From Stutzerimonas kunmingensis (GTDB taxonomy: Bacteria; Pseudomonadota; Gammaproteobacteria; Pseudomonadales; Pseudomonadaceae), in the NCBI RefSeq assembly GCF_014764705.1, contig NZ_JACXXG010000012.1, forward strand, positions 60,941 to 124,940: DNA of 64,000 nt, written 5' to 3'. The notes beneath the pieces are model-generated. The model had not been told where the DNA came from, searched no databases, and saw only the letters and a list, made by a program, of their open reading frames with translations. The position numbers were made by a program, and so were the translations under genes. Shown here one piece after another: positions 53,566-63,095 of this stretch (positions are counted from its first letter, which is position 1; each line of letters starts with the position of its first letter).

Positions 53566-54624
53566 TCAGGGAATGAGCTTGCTCGCCCGCAGCCTGGCGA
53601 AGACATCGAAGAACGCCTCGTCGCTGGCCTGGTAATCCAGAAAGCCGAGCTTGCGACTCTTCGACATGTCCGTCACCACCTCGATCGGGCGGCCCAGATC
53701 GGCATCGGTGTGCCACGGCGAGATAAGCGTGCCGATGTCCGCCTCGGCGAGACCGAACTGCTTCGCCATGTCGCTCCAGATTGCCGCGTCGCCCGCCATC
53801 TGCTGCTCCAACGGGGCCGGACCATCGAACGGCGCGGCGTCGATGCCGAACCACTCGGCAATGCGCGACCACATCCATTTCCAGCGAAACACGTCGCCAT
53901 TGACGACGTTGAAGGCCTGGTTGGCGGCTGCCGGCGTGCTGGCGGCCCAGCGCAGGTGCCGGGCGAGCTGAGCGGCGTCGGTCATGTCGGTCAGGCTGTG
54001 CCACTGCACGTCCGAGCCCGGAAAGCGGAAAGGCCGCCCCGTATGGCGGCAGATGGAGGCGTACACGGCCAGCGTGGTGGCCATGTTCATGGCGTTGCCG
54101 ACCGCGACGCCGGTGATGGTGTGCGGGCGATGCACGCTCCAGCTGAAGCCATCGCGCTCCGCCGCGGCGAACACCTCATCTTCCTGGGCGTAATAGAAGT
54201 TCTCGACATCCAGCCGCCCCTGTTCCTCGCGGAACGGCGTCTGCGGCAGCGCACCCTTGCCGTAGGCTTCGAACGGGCCGAGGTAGTGCTTGAGGCCGGT
54301 GACCAGGGCGACATGGCGCAGCGTACCAGCCGGCCGGACGGCTTCGAGCAGGTTGCGTACCATCTGCGCGTTGACGCGGATATTCTCCGCCTCGCTGGCC
54401 TGGCGCGCCCAGGTGGTGAGAAAGACGTGAGTGGGTGAAACGCCGGCCAGCGCCGAGGCGAGCGCCTTGGGGTCCAGCAGGTCGGCGCTGATCGGCGTGA
54501 CACCCACCTCGGTATTCGGCCGGCGAGCCAGTCCCGCCACGTTCCAGCCTTCATCGGCCAGCAGGCGCGACAGCGCGCTGCCGACAATGCCGCTCGCGCC
54601 GACCACCAGTGCTTGATTTGTCAT
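53566..54624 (-). CDS. PRISE-type SDR oxidoreductase
   Basis: 352 residues: ALVVGASGIVGSALSRLLAD, THVFLTTWARQASEAENIRV, the SVHRPHTITGVAVGNAMN region and C-terminal Trp-rich NGDVFRWKWMWSRIAEWFGI match progesterone-5beta-reductase/iridoid-synthase-like enzymes. Substrate unknown, likely an enone. Divergent from an HxlR regulator. ATG at 54624. Confidence 0.88.
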   Translation of the reverse strand: MTNQALVVGASGIVGSALSRLLADEGWNVAGLARRPNTEVGVTPISADLLDPKALASALAGVSPTHVFLTTWARQASEAENIRVNAQMVRNLLEAVRPAGTLRHVALVTGLKHYLGPFEAYGKGALPQTPFREEQGRLDVENFYYAQEDEVFAAAERDGFSWSVHRPHTITGVAVGNAMNMATTLAVYASICRHTGRPFRFPGSDVQWHSLTDMTDAAQLARHLRWAASTPAAANQAFNVVNGDVFRWKWMWSRIAEWFGIDAAPFDGPAPLEQQMAGDAAIWSDMAKQFGLAEADIGTLISPWHTDADLGRPIEVVTDMSKSRKLGFLDYQASDEAFFDVFARLRASKLIP

Positions 54625-54712
54625 GTGCAGACCCCCACAAAGCGAAACAGGCCTGCACCTTACCCACTCGAAAATGCCGATCCAAGTCGGCACCAAATGG
54701 TGACCATCCCCC

Positions 54713-55096
54713 ATGCAACCGGGCTCTGACGAAGAACAATGGCGCGAAGACTGCGCACCAAGACGCGTGCTCGAGCTCTTCTCCACCAAGTGGACCAGCA
54801 TGATTCTGCACACGCTGCATGCCCGGCACGATGGCACCGCACGCAGCGGCGCGTTGCATCGGAGTCTGCCTGGCATCTCCAAGAAAATGCTGATCCAGAC
54901 GCTTCGCGAACTGGAGCAAAGCGGCCTGATCGAGCGCCACACGCTTGATTCGGTGCCGCCGGCGGTGAGCTATGCGCTCTCGCCGCTGGGCCAGCTGATG
55001 GTTGAACCCATCGAACTGATCTACGACTGGGCAAGGCAGAACTCCGGCGCGCTGGATCAGCTGCAGCCCAGAAGCACGTCGCGCAGGCGGGGCTAG
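54713..55096 (+). CDS. HxlR-family transcriptional regulator
   Basis: 127 residues, winged helix with CAPRRVLELFSTKWTSMILH, LHRSLPGISKKMLIQTLREL and ERHTLDSVPPAVSYALSPLG. A conserved Cys14 near the N terminus fits HxlR members that sense thiol-reactive compounds. Divergent from the PRISE SDR, which it probably controls. C-terminal four bases overlap the LysR gene end. Confidence 0.9.
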   Translation: MQPGSDEEQWREDCAPRRVLELFSTKWTSMILHTLHARHDGTARSGALHRSLPGISKKMLIQTLRELEQSGLIERHTLDSVPPAVSYALSPLGQLMVEPIELIYDWARQNSGALDQLQPRSTSRRRG

Positions 55097-55983
55097 ATCG
55101 CGTTGACGATCTGCTCGCGCAGCCATTGATGGGCCGGGTCGCGATGGGCGCGTTCATGCCAGAGCATGGCCATTTCGTAGCCTGGAATCTCCAGCGGCGC
55201 CTCGACGACCTGCAGTGCAGCGCCTTCAACCAGCCTTTCGGGCAGCATGGCCACCAGGTCGGTGCTTTCCAGTACCGAGCGCAGGAACAGGAAATGCGGC
55301 ACCGACAGCACCACGCGCCGTTGCAGGCCATGCGTGGCCAGGGCATCGTCGGTGGCACCGTGAAAGCCGCCGCCATCCGGCGAGACGATCACCTGATCCA
55401 GTGCGCAGAACTGCTCTAGCGTTGGCCGTCGCCGCAGGCGCGGATGCCCGGCACGGCCGGCCAGTACGTAGCGCTCGGTGAACAGAACGCGGCGGCGCAG
55501 GCTGGATGGCGATCCGTCGACGGTGTGCAAGGCGAGGTCGATATCACCCTGTTCAGCCTGGCGGGCGATGCGCGAAGGCTGCATCTCGACCACGGCGATG
55601 CGGGTGCCCGGTGCCGCGGACCGCAGGCCTGCCAGAGCGGGTAGCACAATGGCCGACTCGCCATAGTCGCTGGCTGCGATGCGCCAGACGTTCTGCGCGG
55701 CGCCAGGGTCGAACGGGCTGGCTGGGGCGACGGCTTGCTCCAGCGCCTCCAGCGCCAGGCGCAGGGGCTCGCGCAATTCTTCTGCGCGTGCAGTCGGGCG
55801 CATGCCCCGTGGCCCAGGTATCAGCAGAGGATCGTCGAAAATGTCCCGCAGCTTGGCCAGGTGCACGCTCACCGAGGGCTGGGAAAAATTCAGGCGCTCT
55901 GCGGCGCGGGTGACATTGTGCTCGGCCAGCAACACGTCCAGGGTCACCAGCAGATTCAGATCGAGACGTCTGAGATTATTCAC
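55093..55983 (-). CDS. LysR-family transcriptional regulator
   Basis: 296 residues: HTH at residues 18-50 (NVTRAAERLNFSQPSVSVHL) and the LysR substrate domain. Divergent from the NAD(P)H:quinone reductase gene, which it likely regulates; the 84-base spacer is AT-rich with LysR-like T-N11-A spacing. Effector unknown. Confidence 0.92.
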   Translation of the reverse strand: MNNLRRLDLNLLVTLDVLLAEHNVTRAAERLNFSQPSVSVHLAKLRDIFDDPLLIPGPRGMRPTARAEELREPLRLALEALEQAVAPASPFDPGAAQNVWRIAASDYGESAIVLPALAGLRSAAPGTRIAVVEMQPSRIARQAEQGDIDLALHTVDGSPSSLRRRVLFTERYVLAGRAGHPRLRRRPTLEQFCALDQVIVSPDGGGFHGATDDALATHGLQRRVVLSVPHFLFLRSVLESTDLVAMLPERLVEGAALQVVEAPLEIPGYEMAMLWHERAHRDPAHQWLREQIVNAI

Positions 55984-56067
55984 GGCAATACCTGAGATAT
56001 GGCTTATTCATTTCAAACATACCTGGGCAAGCCACATTCTGCAGCCGTCCCGCTACGGAGGTTTCCC

Positions 56068-56850
56068 ATGAATGTTCTGCTTGTTTATGCCCATCCCGAA
56101 CCGCGCTCGTTGAATGGCGCGCTGAAGGAATTCGCCTTACAACGCCTGCAGGCGGCTGGCCATCAGGTCCAGGTTTCCGACCTGTATGCCATGGGCTGGA
56201 AGGCCGCGATCGATGCCGGCGACAGCCTGGATCGCGACCCCGAAGCGCGTTTCGATGCTTCCGAGGATTCCCGACGCGCGTTCGCCAGTGGCCGGCAGAG
56301 TTCTGACATTGCGGCTGAGCAGGACAAGCTGCGCTGGGCGGATGCGCTGATCCTGCAATTCCCGCTCTGGTGGTTTTCGATGCCGGCGATCCTCAAGGGC
56401 TGGGTCGACCGGGTATATGCCTACGGTTTCGCTTATGGCGTCGGAGAGCACTCGGATGCGCGCTGGGGCGATCGCTACGGCGAGGGCTCGATGGTGGGCA
56501 AACGGGCGATGCTGATCGTGACTACCGGCGGCTGGGAATCACACTACAGCCCGCGGGGAATCAACGGGCCCATCGAGGACCTGCTGTTCCCCATCCATCA
56601 CGGCATCCTGCATTACCCGGGCTTCGATGTGCTGTCACCGTTTCTGGTGCACCGCACCAGCCGTATCGATCCGGTGCGATTCGACACACTCCGCGAAGAG
56701 CTGGGCAAGCGACTGGACGACCTCTGGCGCACTGAGCCCATCGCCTATCGCAAACAGAACGGCGGCGACTACGACATTCCGGCGCTGACGCTCAGGGCCG
56801 AGGTGGCGCCAGCGCAGGTCGGCTTTGCCGCGCATGTCGAACAGCCGTAA
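56068..56850 (+). CDS. NAD(P)H dehydrogenase (quinone), flavodoxin-like
   Basis: 260 residues: FMN-binding VLLVYAHPEPRSLNGALKEF, LQFPLWWFSMPAILKGWVDR, and VTTGGWESHYSPRGINGPIE. NQO1/YwrO-like reductase of quinones or nitro compounds, cytosolic. Start at 56068 preceded by GGAGG. Confidence 0.9.
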   Translation: MNVLLVYAHPEPRSLNGALKEFALQRLQAAGHQVQVSDLYAMGWKAAIDAGDSLDRDPEARFDASEDSRRAFASGRQSSDIAAEQDKLRWADALILQFPLWWFSMPAILKGWVDRVYAYGFAYGVGEHSDARWGDRYGEGSMVGKRAMLIVTTGGWESHYSPRGINGPIEDLLFPIHHGILHYPGFDVLSPFLVHRTSRIDPVRFDTLREELGKRLDDLWRTEPIAYRKQNGGDYDIPALTLRAEVAPAQVGFAAHVEQP

Positions 56851-56889
56851 CAGCTCCAGGGGCAGGGGTCGTGCTTTGTCGTTACGTCG

Positions 56890-58200
56890 TCAGAGTTCCT
56901 TGGCGAACCGTTCGACCGCACTGACCACCTGCTTGGCGGCGTCCTGAATCTCGACGATCACCGCGCCGGCCTGGTTGGCCAGCCCCAGGCCCTGCACCGC
57001 CTGTTCGCGGCTGGCGAACATGTTGCGCACGGCTTCGTCGGCCAGCGCCTGGTTCTGTTGCACCACATTGACGATCTCGTCGGTAGCGGTGCTCGTTCGC
57101 GCGGCCAGTTGCCGGACCTCGTCGGCAACCACCGCGAAACCGCGGCCCTGGTCGCCAGCCCTGGCGGCCTCGATGGCCGCGTTCAAGGCCAGCAGGTTGG
57201 TCTGTGCGGCGATGCCACCAATGGTCTGGACGATGGAGCTGATCAGCAGCGACTGCTTGCCGAGCGCCTCGATGCCATCGGTGGCGGACTGCACCTGGTC
57301 GGTGATCTTCTGCATCGTCACCAGGGTGTCCTTCACCACGCTGGCGCCGCGCTCGGCACTGACGTCGGTCTGCAGCGAGATGTCGTAGGCGACGCCCGCG
57401 GCTTGCCGCACTTCTGCCTCACGCATGACCTGATCGGTCACCACGTTGGCGAACTTGACCACCTTGTAGAGGTTGCCTTCGGTGTCGTGCACCGGGTTGT
57501 AGGTCGCCTCCAGCCAAACCTCGTGGCCGTGGCGGTCGACACGCTTGAAGCGGTCGGCGACGTACTCGCCGCGATTGAGTTTCTGCCAGAACGCCTTGTA
57601 ATCCGCCGAAGCGGCATCTTCCGGCGCGCAGAACAGACTGTGATGTTTGCCTTTGAGCTCCGCGAGCGAATAGCCCATGGTCTGGAGAAACTGCTCATTG
57701 GCCGTGACCACCGTTCCGTCCAGATTGAACTGGATCACCGCGGTCGAGCGGAGCAGGGCGGTGATGAATGCCTCGTTCTCCTTCGCCCGGTACACGGCTT
57801 CGCTGATATCGCTGCCGAAACCCTGAATATGCGAAAGCTTCCCGTCGGCCGTTGCGATCGGATACCAATGGATCTTCAACCAGGCGAGGCTGCCGTCGGC
57901 GCGCAGGTACCGATAGTCGTCGCTGACCGGCTCGAGCTTGGCCACCGCGGCGCGAAAGTTGTGAAAGCAGGGCAGGTTCTTCACATAGGGCGGAACGATC
58001 TCGGCCAGGGGCCGGCCCTGGAGATGCCCGTGTGAGTAGCCCAAGGTACTGGCGAATCGATCATTAAACGCGCAGATCTTGAAGTCGGTATCCAGCGTGA
58101 GCGAGAGCATGTCACTGTTCATCTTGCCCATGAGCTGGCGCAGGATTGCCAGCTCGGCATCCTTGGCTTCCAAATCCTTTTTCAAGCGGTTGTTAAACAT
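56890..58200 (-). CDS. bdlA: PAS-PAS chemoreceptor, BdlA-like
   Basis: 436 residues with no membrane segment. Two PAS domains ([20 protein letters not shown], then [20 protein letters not shown]) and an MCP signalling tip ([20 protein letters not shown]). Same PAS-PAS-MCP architecture as P. aeruginosa BdlA, a biofilm-dispersion sensor acting by c-di-GMP signalling. ATG at 58200; PAS ligand unknown. Confidence 0.88.
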   Translation of the reverse strand: MFNNRLKKDLEAKDAELAILRQLMGKMNSDMLSLTLDTDFKICAFNDRFASTLGYSHGHLQGRPLAEIVPPYVKNLPCFHNFRAAVAKLEPVSDDYRYLRADGSLAWLKIHWYPIATADGKLSHIQGFGSDISEAVYRAKENEAFITALLRSTAVIQFNLDGTVVTANEQFLQTMGYSLAELKGKHHSLFCAPEDAASADYKAFWQKLNRGEYVADRFKRVDRHGHEVWLEATYNPVHDTEGNLYKVVKFANVVTDQVMREAEVRQAAGVAYDISLQTDVSAERGASVVKDTLVTMQKITDQVQSATDGIEALGKQSLLISSIVQTIGGIAAQTNLLALNAAIEAARAGDQGRGFAVVADEVRQLAARTSTATDEIVNVVQQNQALADEAVRNMFASREQAVQGLGLANQAGAVIVEIQDAAKQVVSAVERFAKEL

Positions 58201-58382
58201 GCAGGGCATCCAATCGATCTAGTTGTGCTTCGGATATCGGCGAAGAGTGCGGGCGCTTGAGCGACTTCGTGTCGCGCCAGCGAAAGCCGTTGAACCGACG
58301 CGGTGCGTGCCGAAGCGAGTGAAAGAGTGCGATTACCATGCGTTTGTCTTCGCCCCACATGTGATGTGAGCCGTCATCGCCC

Positions 58383-58769
58383 TCAGAGCTGATCGGCAAC
58401 TGCCTTCTTGTCGATCACCGACCACACGTTGCGGATCTTTCCCTCGAGGAACTCGTAGAAGACGTTTTCGGTAAAGACCACTCTCTTGCCATTCACAGCA
58501 AAGCCAAACAGTTCGCCTGTGGGCGTGCAATCGAACCGCAGCTGTGCCGCCACATGGGGCGGCTCGACGATGAGCAGCCCGATGTTGAACTGCAGATCGG
58601 GGATCGCCCGAACGTCGCCGTCGAGCATCTGGCGATAGCCGTCCAGCCCGACGAACTGGCCGTTGTAGTGCACCTCGTCATCGACGAAGCGCTCCAGCTC
58701 CGCCCAGCGCCTGCCGTTCAGACAGGCGATGTAGCCTCGGTAGCAATCAGCGATCTCGTCGCCAGTCAT
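58383..58769 (-). CDS. Ester cyclase-like / SnoaL-type protein
   Basis: 128 residues, NTF2-like cone: MTGDEIADCYRGYIACLNGR, VHYNGQFVGLDGYRQMLDGD and ENVFYEFLEGKIRNVWSVID. Belongs to the SnoaL-like/ester cyclase group; substrate unknown. Confidence 0.82.
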   Translation of the reverse strand: MTGDEIADCYRGYIACLNGRRWAELERFVDDEVHYNGQFVGLDGYRQMLDGDVRAIPDLQFNIGLLIVEPPHVAAQLRFDCTPTGELFGFAVNGKRVVFTENVFYEFLEGKIRNVWSVIDKKAVADQL

Positions 58770-58883
58770 GATCGTTCCCCGCAAAGAAAGTCCGGTAGTC
58801 AGGCTAGCGACTGGCTCGATATACGCCAGCCGCATCGACCGGCCGCACTGGCTGAGGTTATCTGCTCGGCACCGATTACCTGG

Positions 58884-59987
58884 TCAGTCGAGCACCACGG
58901 CGTGGCCCTCCAGAGGATTGATGTCGCCTTTGATCAAGGATTCGGCCAGCGCCTGTGCGGACTCCAGACCAGCGTGTTCGTGCACCTGCATCCAGGGCTG
59001 CTGCGCATCGCTCACCCGAGCGATGAAGGCCAGCTGCGCCTCGTTGAAGCGGCGGGTCACCTCGGCGGGGCCCCAGTCGGCGTTGCGTTTCTTGATCTGA
59101 TAAGGCGCGAAGTAGGGCTGTGGCTGCGGACCGGCCAGCGTTGCGTCCGTCTTTCTGTATTCGTGGTTCTGGGCTGACCCGGCGAAGCAGTCGTACACCA
59201 GGGCATCCTTGAAATGGTTGTGGATCTGCCGGCGTAGATCGGCGCTGCCGGAGAAGTCGACGTAGAGCGTGGGCACGCTCGGGTCCAGCGAAGCGAGCTG
59301 GTCGTAGCCCAAGGCCTGATGGTAGCAACCCAGGCTTTGCACGAAGTCCGTGTTGCCGGCGGAAGTCAGCCCGATCAGCTGCACGGCCGGGTTGTCCTGC
59401 AGGCAGAACGCCGTGCCGTACGCGGTCTTGCTCGAGGCGCTCGACATCAGGATCTGGCGCGCGCCGAAGAAGGCGTTGTCGTCTAGGAAATCGGCCAGCA
59501 TGAAGGAGGTGATGAACAGCGGCCGCAGCAGCATCTGGTAGTTTTCGCTGCCGGCACGATAGGCGGCGTCGCTGCTGATGCGCTGGTACTGGTTGTAGGC
59601 CGAGGTGAGTTCGAGTCGGTGTTCGGCGCCGTCGTAGAAACCGCGCTCGGAGACGCGCACCGGCTGCATCACGACATGGCTGGCTATCGGCCAGAAGCCA
59701 TAGAAGCGTTCGCCCTTCGCCAGGCCATCGACGGTGCTCTCCACGACTTCGGCGAAGCCCCACGCCGGCATGTGGAACCACTCGCTATCGCCGGTGGGGT
59801 AGAAGTCCCAATAGCGCAGGTGAGGTGTCTCGCCGAATGCGGCGTAGGTGACATTGTTCGTGGTCAGTGCCAGCCGGCTGATACGCAGCAGGGCTTCGCC
59901 GGCTTTCAGCTCCGGCATCGGTCGCGTTTGAATGCGGGTCTGCTGCATGTCTTTCTTGTTGTTCTGCAACTGGCGGATGACGCTCAT
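58884..59987 (-). CDS. DUF2855 family protein
   Basis: 367 residues, MDR-like zinc-free alcohol-dehydrogenase-related fold (LTTNNVTYAAFGETPHLRYW, FHMPAWGFAEVVESTVDGLA, SSASSKTAYGTAFCLQ). Function unknown. Its start codon lies only 17 bases from the IS1182-family element, so its native promoter has been displaced. Divergently paired with a TetR gene across the IS. Confidence 0.85.
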   Translation of the reverse strand: MSVIRQLQNNKKDMQQTRIQTRPMPELKAGEALLRISRLALTTNNVTYAAFGETPHLRYWDFYPTGDSEWFHMPAWGFAEVVESTVDGLAKGERFYGFWPIASHVVMQPVRVSERGFYDGAEHRLELTSAYNQYQRISSDAAYRAGSENYQMLLRPLFITSFMLADFLDDNAFFGARQILMSSASSKTAYGTAFCLQDNPAVQLIGLTSAGNTDFVQSLGCYHQALGYDQLASLDPSVPTLYVDFSGSADLRRQIHNHFKDALVYDCFAGSAQNHEYRKTDATLAGPQPQPYFAPYQIKKRNADWGPAEVTRRFNEAQLAFIARVSDAQQPWMQVHEHAGLESAQALAESLIKGDINPLEGHAVVLD

Positions 59988-60147
59988 CGATGGCACCTTG
60001 GGTTCCAGAGTGTGTAAAAACACTTTTCTTATCGTGCGTGCTTCAGCCCATTGCTCTTGGGCGTGGCAATTTCCCGATTATTTACCGCGATCAGCGCCGG
60101 TAACGCTTCAGAGCGCATATGAAGCGCTTTGGCACCTCTTTGGGGCA

Positions 60148-60166
60148 GTAAAAGCCGGGCTTTTAC
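60148..60166. terminator. Palindrome at the transposase stop
   Basis: GTAAAAGCC-G-GGCTTTTAC, a 19-base palindrome that contains the transposase stop codon; on the minus strand it may act as a terminator. Confidence 0.5.
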
Positions 60167-61593
60167 GCCGCCATCGCCTTCAACAAGCCTTCGGTGCCGA
60201 TGATTTTCATCACCCGCTTCAAGTTATAGGCGAGCACATTCAAGCTCATTTCAGCGCTCACCCCGTTCAGTTTTCGAGTCAGGAAGTGCGTTGCTCCCAT
60301 CCATTGCTTGAGCGTCCCGAAGGGATGCTCAACAGTCCGCTTTCGAACCCGCATCATCTCCGGTGCTTGGTTCAGCCGGCGTTGCATTTTCTCCAGCACA
60401 GCTTCATGTTCCCAGCGCCTTACTCGACGATTTGTGCTTGGCGTGCACTGGGTTTTCAGCGTGCAACTCTGGCACTTTGAACTCCAGTAGCAGTGCATAT
60501 TCATGCCTTTCTCAACGCTGGAGAATCGCCAGATCAGTGCCTCTCCCGCCGGGCAGGTGTATTCGTTTTTCGTCGGGTCATACACGAAGGCATCTTTGTT
60601 GAATCGGCCATCAGCCTTGGCGCTTGAAGTCATTGGCTTAGGCACGTAGGCCGTGATGTTTGCGTCGTGACAGGCAAGGATTTCTTCACCCTTGAAGTAG
60701 CCTCGGTCAGCCACCACGGACAGCGTTTCTGCGCCGACAGCTTCACGAGCCTGCTTCGCCATTGAACTGAGTTGGTCACGGTCGGAACCGCTGTTGGTGA
60801 CCTCATGAGCAACTATTAAATGGTGCTGCGTATCGACAGCCGTCTGCACGTTGTAGCCGACGATACCGCTGCCGCGCGTCATCATCGAACGGGCATCCGG
60901 GTCGGTCAGCGAAACCTGTTTGTCAGGGGAATCGTTGAGCTGAGTTTCGATCCCCTGAAGCTCTTTCATCTGCGCTTTGAGCTTGGCGATTTTATCTTCC
61001 AGGCTGGCAGTGTCTGGCACGGAGGCGCTAGGAGTCTGTCGATCAGCCGCATCGAGCGCAGCCAAATAACGGCTGATGCTCGCCTCGATTTCTTCCATGC
61101 GCCGCTTCAGTTTGGCGCTGGTGAAATTGCGGTCACGGTTGTTCACTGCCTTGAATTTGCTGCCGTCGATGGCAACCAGATTTTCGCCAAACAACCCCAA
61201 CTGTTGGCACAGCACAACGAACTGGCGGCACACGCCGCGAATGGCTTTGCTGTTGTCTTTTCGGAAGTTGGCGATGGTTTTGAAGTCGGGCATCAAGCGC
61301 CCGGTTAACCACATCAATTCGATGTTGCGCTGGGCTTCTCGCTCAAGACGTCGACTAGATTGGATGCGGTTGAGATAGCCGTAGATATAGATCTTCAGCA
61401 AAATCGCAGGGTGGTACGCAGGTCTGCCGGTTTCGGCTGGAATGACGCCATCAAAACCCAGCGTGACCAAGTCGAGTTCATCGACGAAGACATCAACCAC
61501 CCGTACCGGGTTGGTATCGCTGACGTAGTCGTCGAGGCTCTCGGGAAGTAAGGTGCTTTGCCCTCGGTGCTCACCCTGGATAAACCGTTTCAT
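60163..61593 (-). CDS. IS1182-family transposase
   Basis: 476 residues, intact. DDE-type: N-terminal DUF772-like region PAYHPAILLKIYIYGYLNRI, catalytic Asp in NLVAIDGSKFKAVNNRDRNF, Asp in VVADRGYFKGEEILACHDAN, and Glu-containing KRTVEHPFGTLKQWMG. Start preceded by AAGGGAAG. No frameshift, so the element may be active. Confidence 0.93.
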   Translation of the reverse strand: MKRFIQGEHRGQSTLLPESLDDYVSDTNPVRVVDVFVDELDLVTLGFDGVIPAETGRPAYHPAILLKIYIYGYLNRIQSSRRLEREAQRNIELMWLTGRLMPDFKTIANFRKDNSKAIRGVCRQFVVLCQQLGLFGENLVAIDGSKFKAVNNRDRNFTSAKLKRRMEEIEASISRYLAALDAADRQTPSASVPDTASLEDKIAKLKAQMKELQGIETQLNDSPDKQVSLTDPDARSMMTRGSGIVGYNVQTAVDTQHHLIVAHEVTNSGSDRDQLSSMAKQAREAVGAETLSVVADRGYFKGEEILACHDANITAYVPKPMTSSAKADGRFNKDAFVYDPTKNEYTCPAGEALIWRFSSVEKGMNMHCYWSSKCQSCTLKTQCTPSTNRRVRRWEHEAVLEKMQRRLNQAPEMMRVRKRTVEHPFGTLKQWMGATHFLTRKLNGVSAEMSLNVLAYNLKRVMKIIGTEGLLKAMAA

Positions 61594-61721
61594 GGGCTTC
61601 CCTTGCGATGAAATTCTCAGAAATCATAGCAAGGATATGTCCGGGCGTTTTTACACACTCTGGTTCGTAAATGGACGGCTTCGACTCTATCCCTTTCGTT
61701 TCACCGCCGGGTTCGGATTTC

Positions 61722-62354
61722 ATGAGCACACGATTGCCGAGCGCCAAGCCGCTCAAACGGCCGACTCAGCAGCGCGCCAAGGCCACCGTTCAGGCGATTT
61801 TCGACACCTATGTTCGGATATGGCAGCGCGACGGCTGGGCTCGATTGACGACCCGTGCGGTCGCACTCGAAGCCGGCGTGGCCATCGGCACCCTGTACGA
61901 CTACTTCCCCAGCAAGCACGCCCTGCACTCGGGCTACGTGCGCTATTGCGTTGAGCAGCTGCTGGAGGCCATCGACGCGCAAGCGGTAGCGCCAACCGCG
62001 CTTGCCTGGCCCGAGCGCATCCGCCGACTGGTGCGCACCCTCGCCGGGATCGAGTCCCGACTGCCCTGGTTCCACCCGGATATGCTCGAACTGGAAACAA
62101 TGGTGGCCGAGCCCAAGCATCAGCGTCGGGCCTACGAGGGTCTGCTGGGCGCCTGGCACCGGGTCATCGACGTGGCGACCGATCTGCCGGTACGCCCGAG
62201 CGCTGCGACGCTGGAAGCACTGCATCTTTCGGTCTGGGGCGGTCGCCGCTACGCGATGCTGGTGCAGCTTGAAGCGGAACGCATGCAGGCCTGGGCCGCC
62301 AGCATGGAGCACCTGTGCCTGCATACGCTCATGGGCGCGAACGAGCCGGCTTGA
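61722..62354 (+). CDS. TetR-family transcriptional regulator
   Basis: 210 residues: HTH WARLTTRAVALEAGVAIGTL-YDYFPSKHALH, C-terminal ligand domain. ATG at 61722 (MSTRLPSAKPLKRPTQQ) preferred; ATG 61671 is alternative. The IS1182 element lies 58 bases upstream and probably removed its original promoter/operator shared with the DUF2855 gene. Confidence 0.9.
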   Translation: MSTRLPSAKPLKRPTQQRAKATVQAIFDTYVRIWQRDGWARLTTRAVALEAGVAIGTLYDYFPSKHALHSGYVRYCVEQLLEAIDAQAVAPTALAWPERIRRLVRTLAGIESRLPWFHPDMLELETMVAEPKHQRRAYEGLLGAWHRVIDVATDLPVRPSAATLEALHLSVWGGRRYAMLVQLEAERMQAWAASMEHLCLHTLMGANEPA

Positions 62355-62483
62355 CCTCGATTGTCCCGGGCGGATGCTTGCGACGGTGGGTAGGCGAAAA
62401 ATTCAAGCATTGCGTCGAATTCGTTGTTCTTCGTTCGACTATCAAGGCCATCAAGGCAGATTCGCCACCAGAGGAGAACAGCC

Positions 62484-62930
62484 ATGCCCGGCACCATCCG
62501 CCTCCACCGCGTCCTGCGAGCGACACCTGAGCGCATCTATCGCGCCTTTCTGGACCCAGACGCCAAGGCCAAATGGCTGCCGCCGAACGGCTTCATCGGC
62601 AAGGTGCACGAGAGCGACGCGCGGGTAGGCGGCCGCTACAGAATGTCCTTCACGAATTTCTCCACGGGTACCAGCCACAGCTTCGCCGGGAAATTCCTGG
62701 AGCTGCTGGAAAACCAGCGAATCCGTTACGAAGACACATTCGACGATCCGGGCTTGCCGGGCACGATGGAGGTGACGGTGACGCTCACCCAGGTTTCCTG
62801 CGGCACTGAACTGAACATCACCCAGGCAGGTATACCGGACGCGATCCCGGCCGAAGCCTGCTACCTCGGCTGGCAGGAGTCGCTGACGCTTCTGGCGAAG
62901 CTGGTCGAAGTGGAGATTCCGGACGAGTGA
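62484..62930 (+). CDS. SRPBCC-domain protein (AHSA1-like)
   Basis: 148 residues, START-like fold: IRLHRVLRATPERIYRAFLD, KWLPPNGFIGKVHESDARVG and ITQAGIPDAIPAEACYLGWQ. Ligand or client unknown. Preceded by GAGGAGAACAG. Confidence 0.9.
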   Translation: MPGTIRLHRVLRATPERIYRAFLDPDAKAKWLPPNGFIGKVHESDARVGGRYRMSFTNFSTGTSHSFAGKFLELLENQRIRYEDTFDDPGLPGTMEVTVTLTQVSCGTELNITQAGIPDAIPAEACYLGWQESLTLLAKLVEVEIPDE

Positions 62931-63095
62931 CCGAGCGCCATCCGGCCCTATGGTGGTGGAGCGTCTGGGCACCCTGAGGGGGCAAGCGGTCCACCACCGT
63001 CCGGTGAATGTCCCGCATTGCGCCTGGCCACTACACAGAGGTGTGGTTGAGATATGATGCGCGCCCGCTGAAGCCCCCTCACACATCAGGTCATC

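Larger units (their letters stand above)
60005..61663 (-). mobile_element. Complete IS1182-family insertion sequence, 1659 bp
   Basis: Bounded by perfect 17-bp inverted repeats CCAGAGTGTGTAAAAAC (60005-60021) and GTTTTTACACACTCTGG (61647-61663), enclosing one intact transposase. No convincing target duplication was seen at the edges. It separates a DUF2855 gene from a TetR gene. Confidence 0.9.

Noticed and set aside
53018..54004. A long open frame upstream of the SPOUT methyltransferase reading into the SDR gene region
   Set aside because: The upstream part is an antisense-free out-of-frame shadow of the SDR gene with low-complexity Arg/Pro content; only the part from 53485 has family motifs.
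59988..60023. An extended DUF2855 start inside the IS1182 terminal repeat (GTG at 60023)
   Set aside because: It begins within the transposon end; the ATG at 59987 is the native start.
60001..61667. GGTTC occurring near both IS ends as a target duplication
   Set aside because: Bases overlap the terminal repeats and do not align as a proper duplication at both edges.
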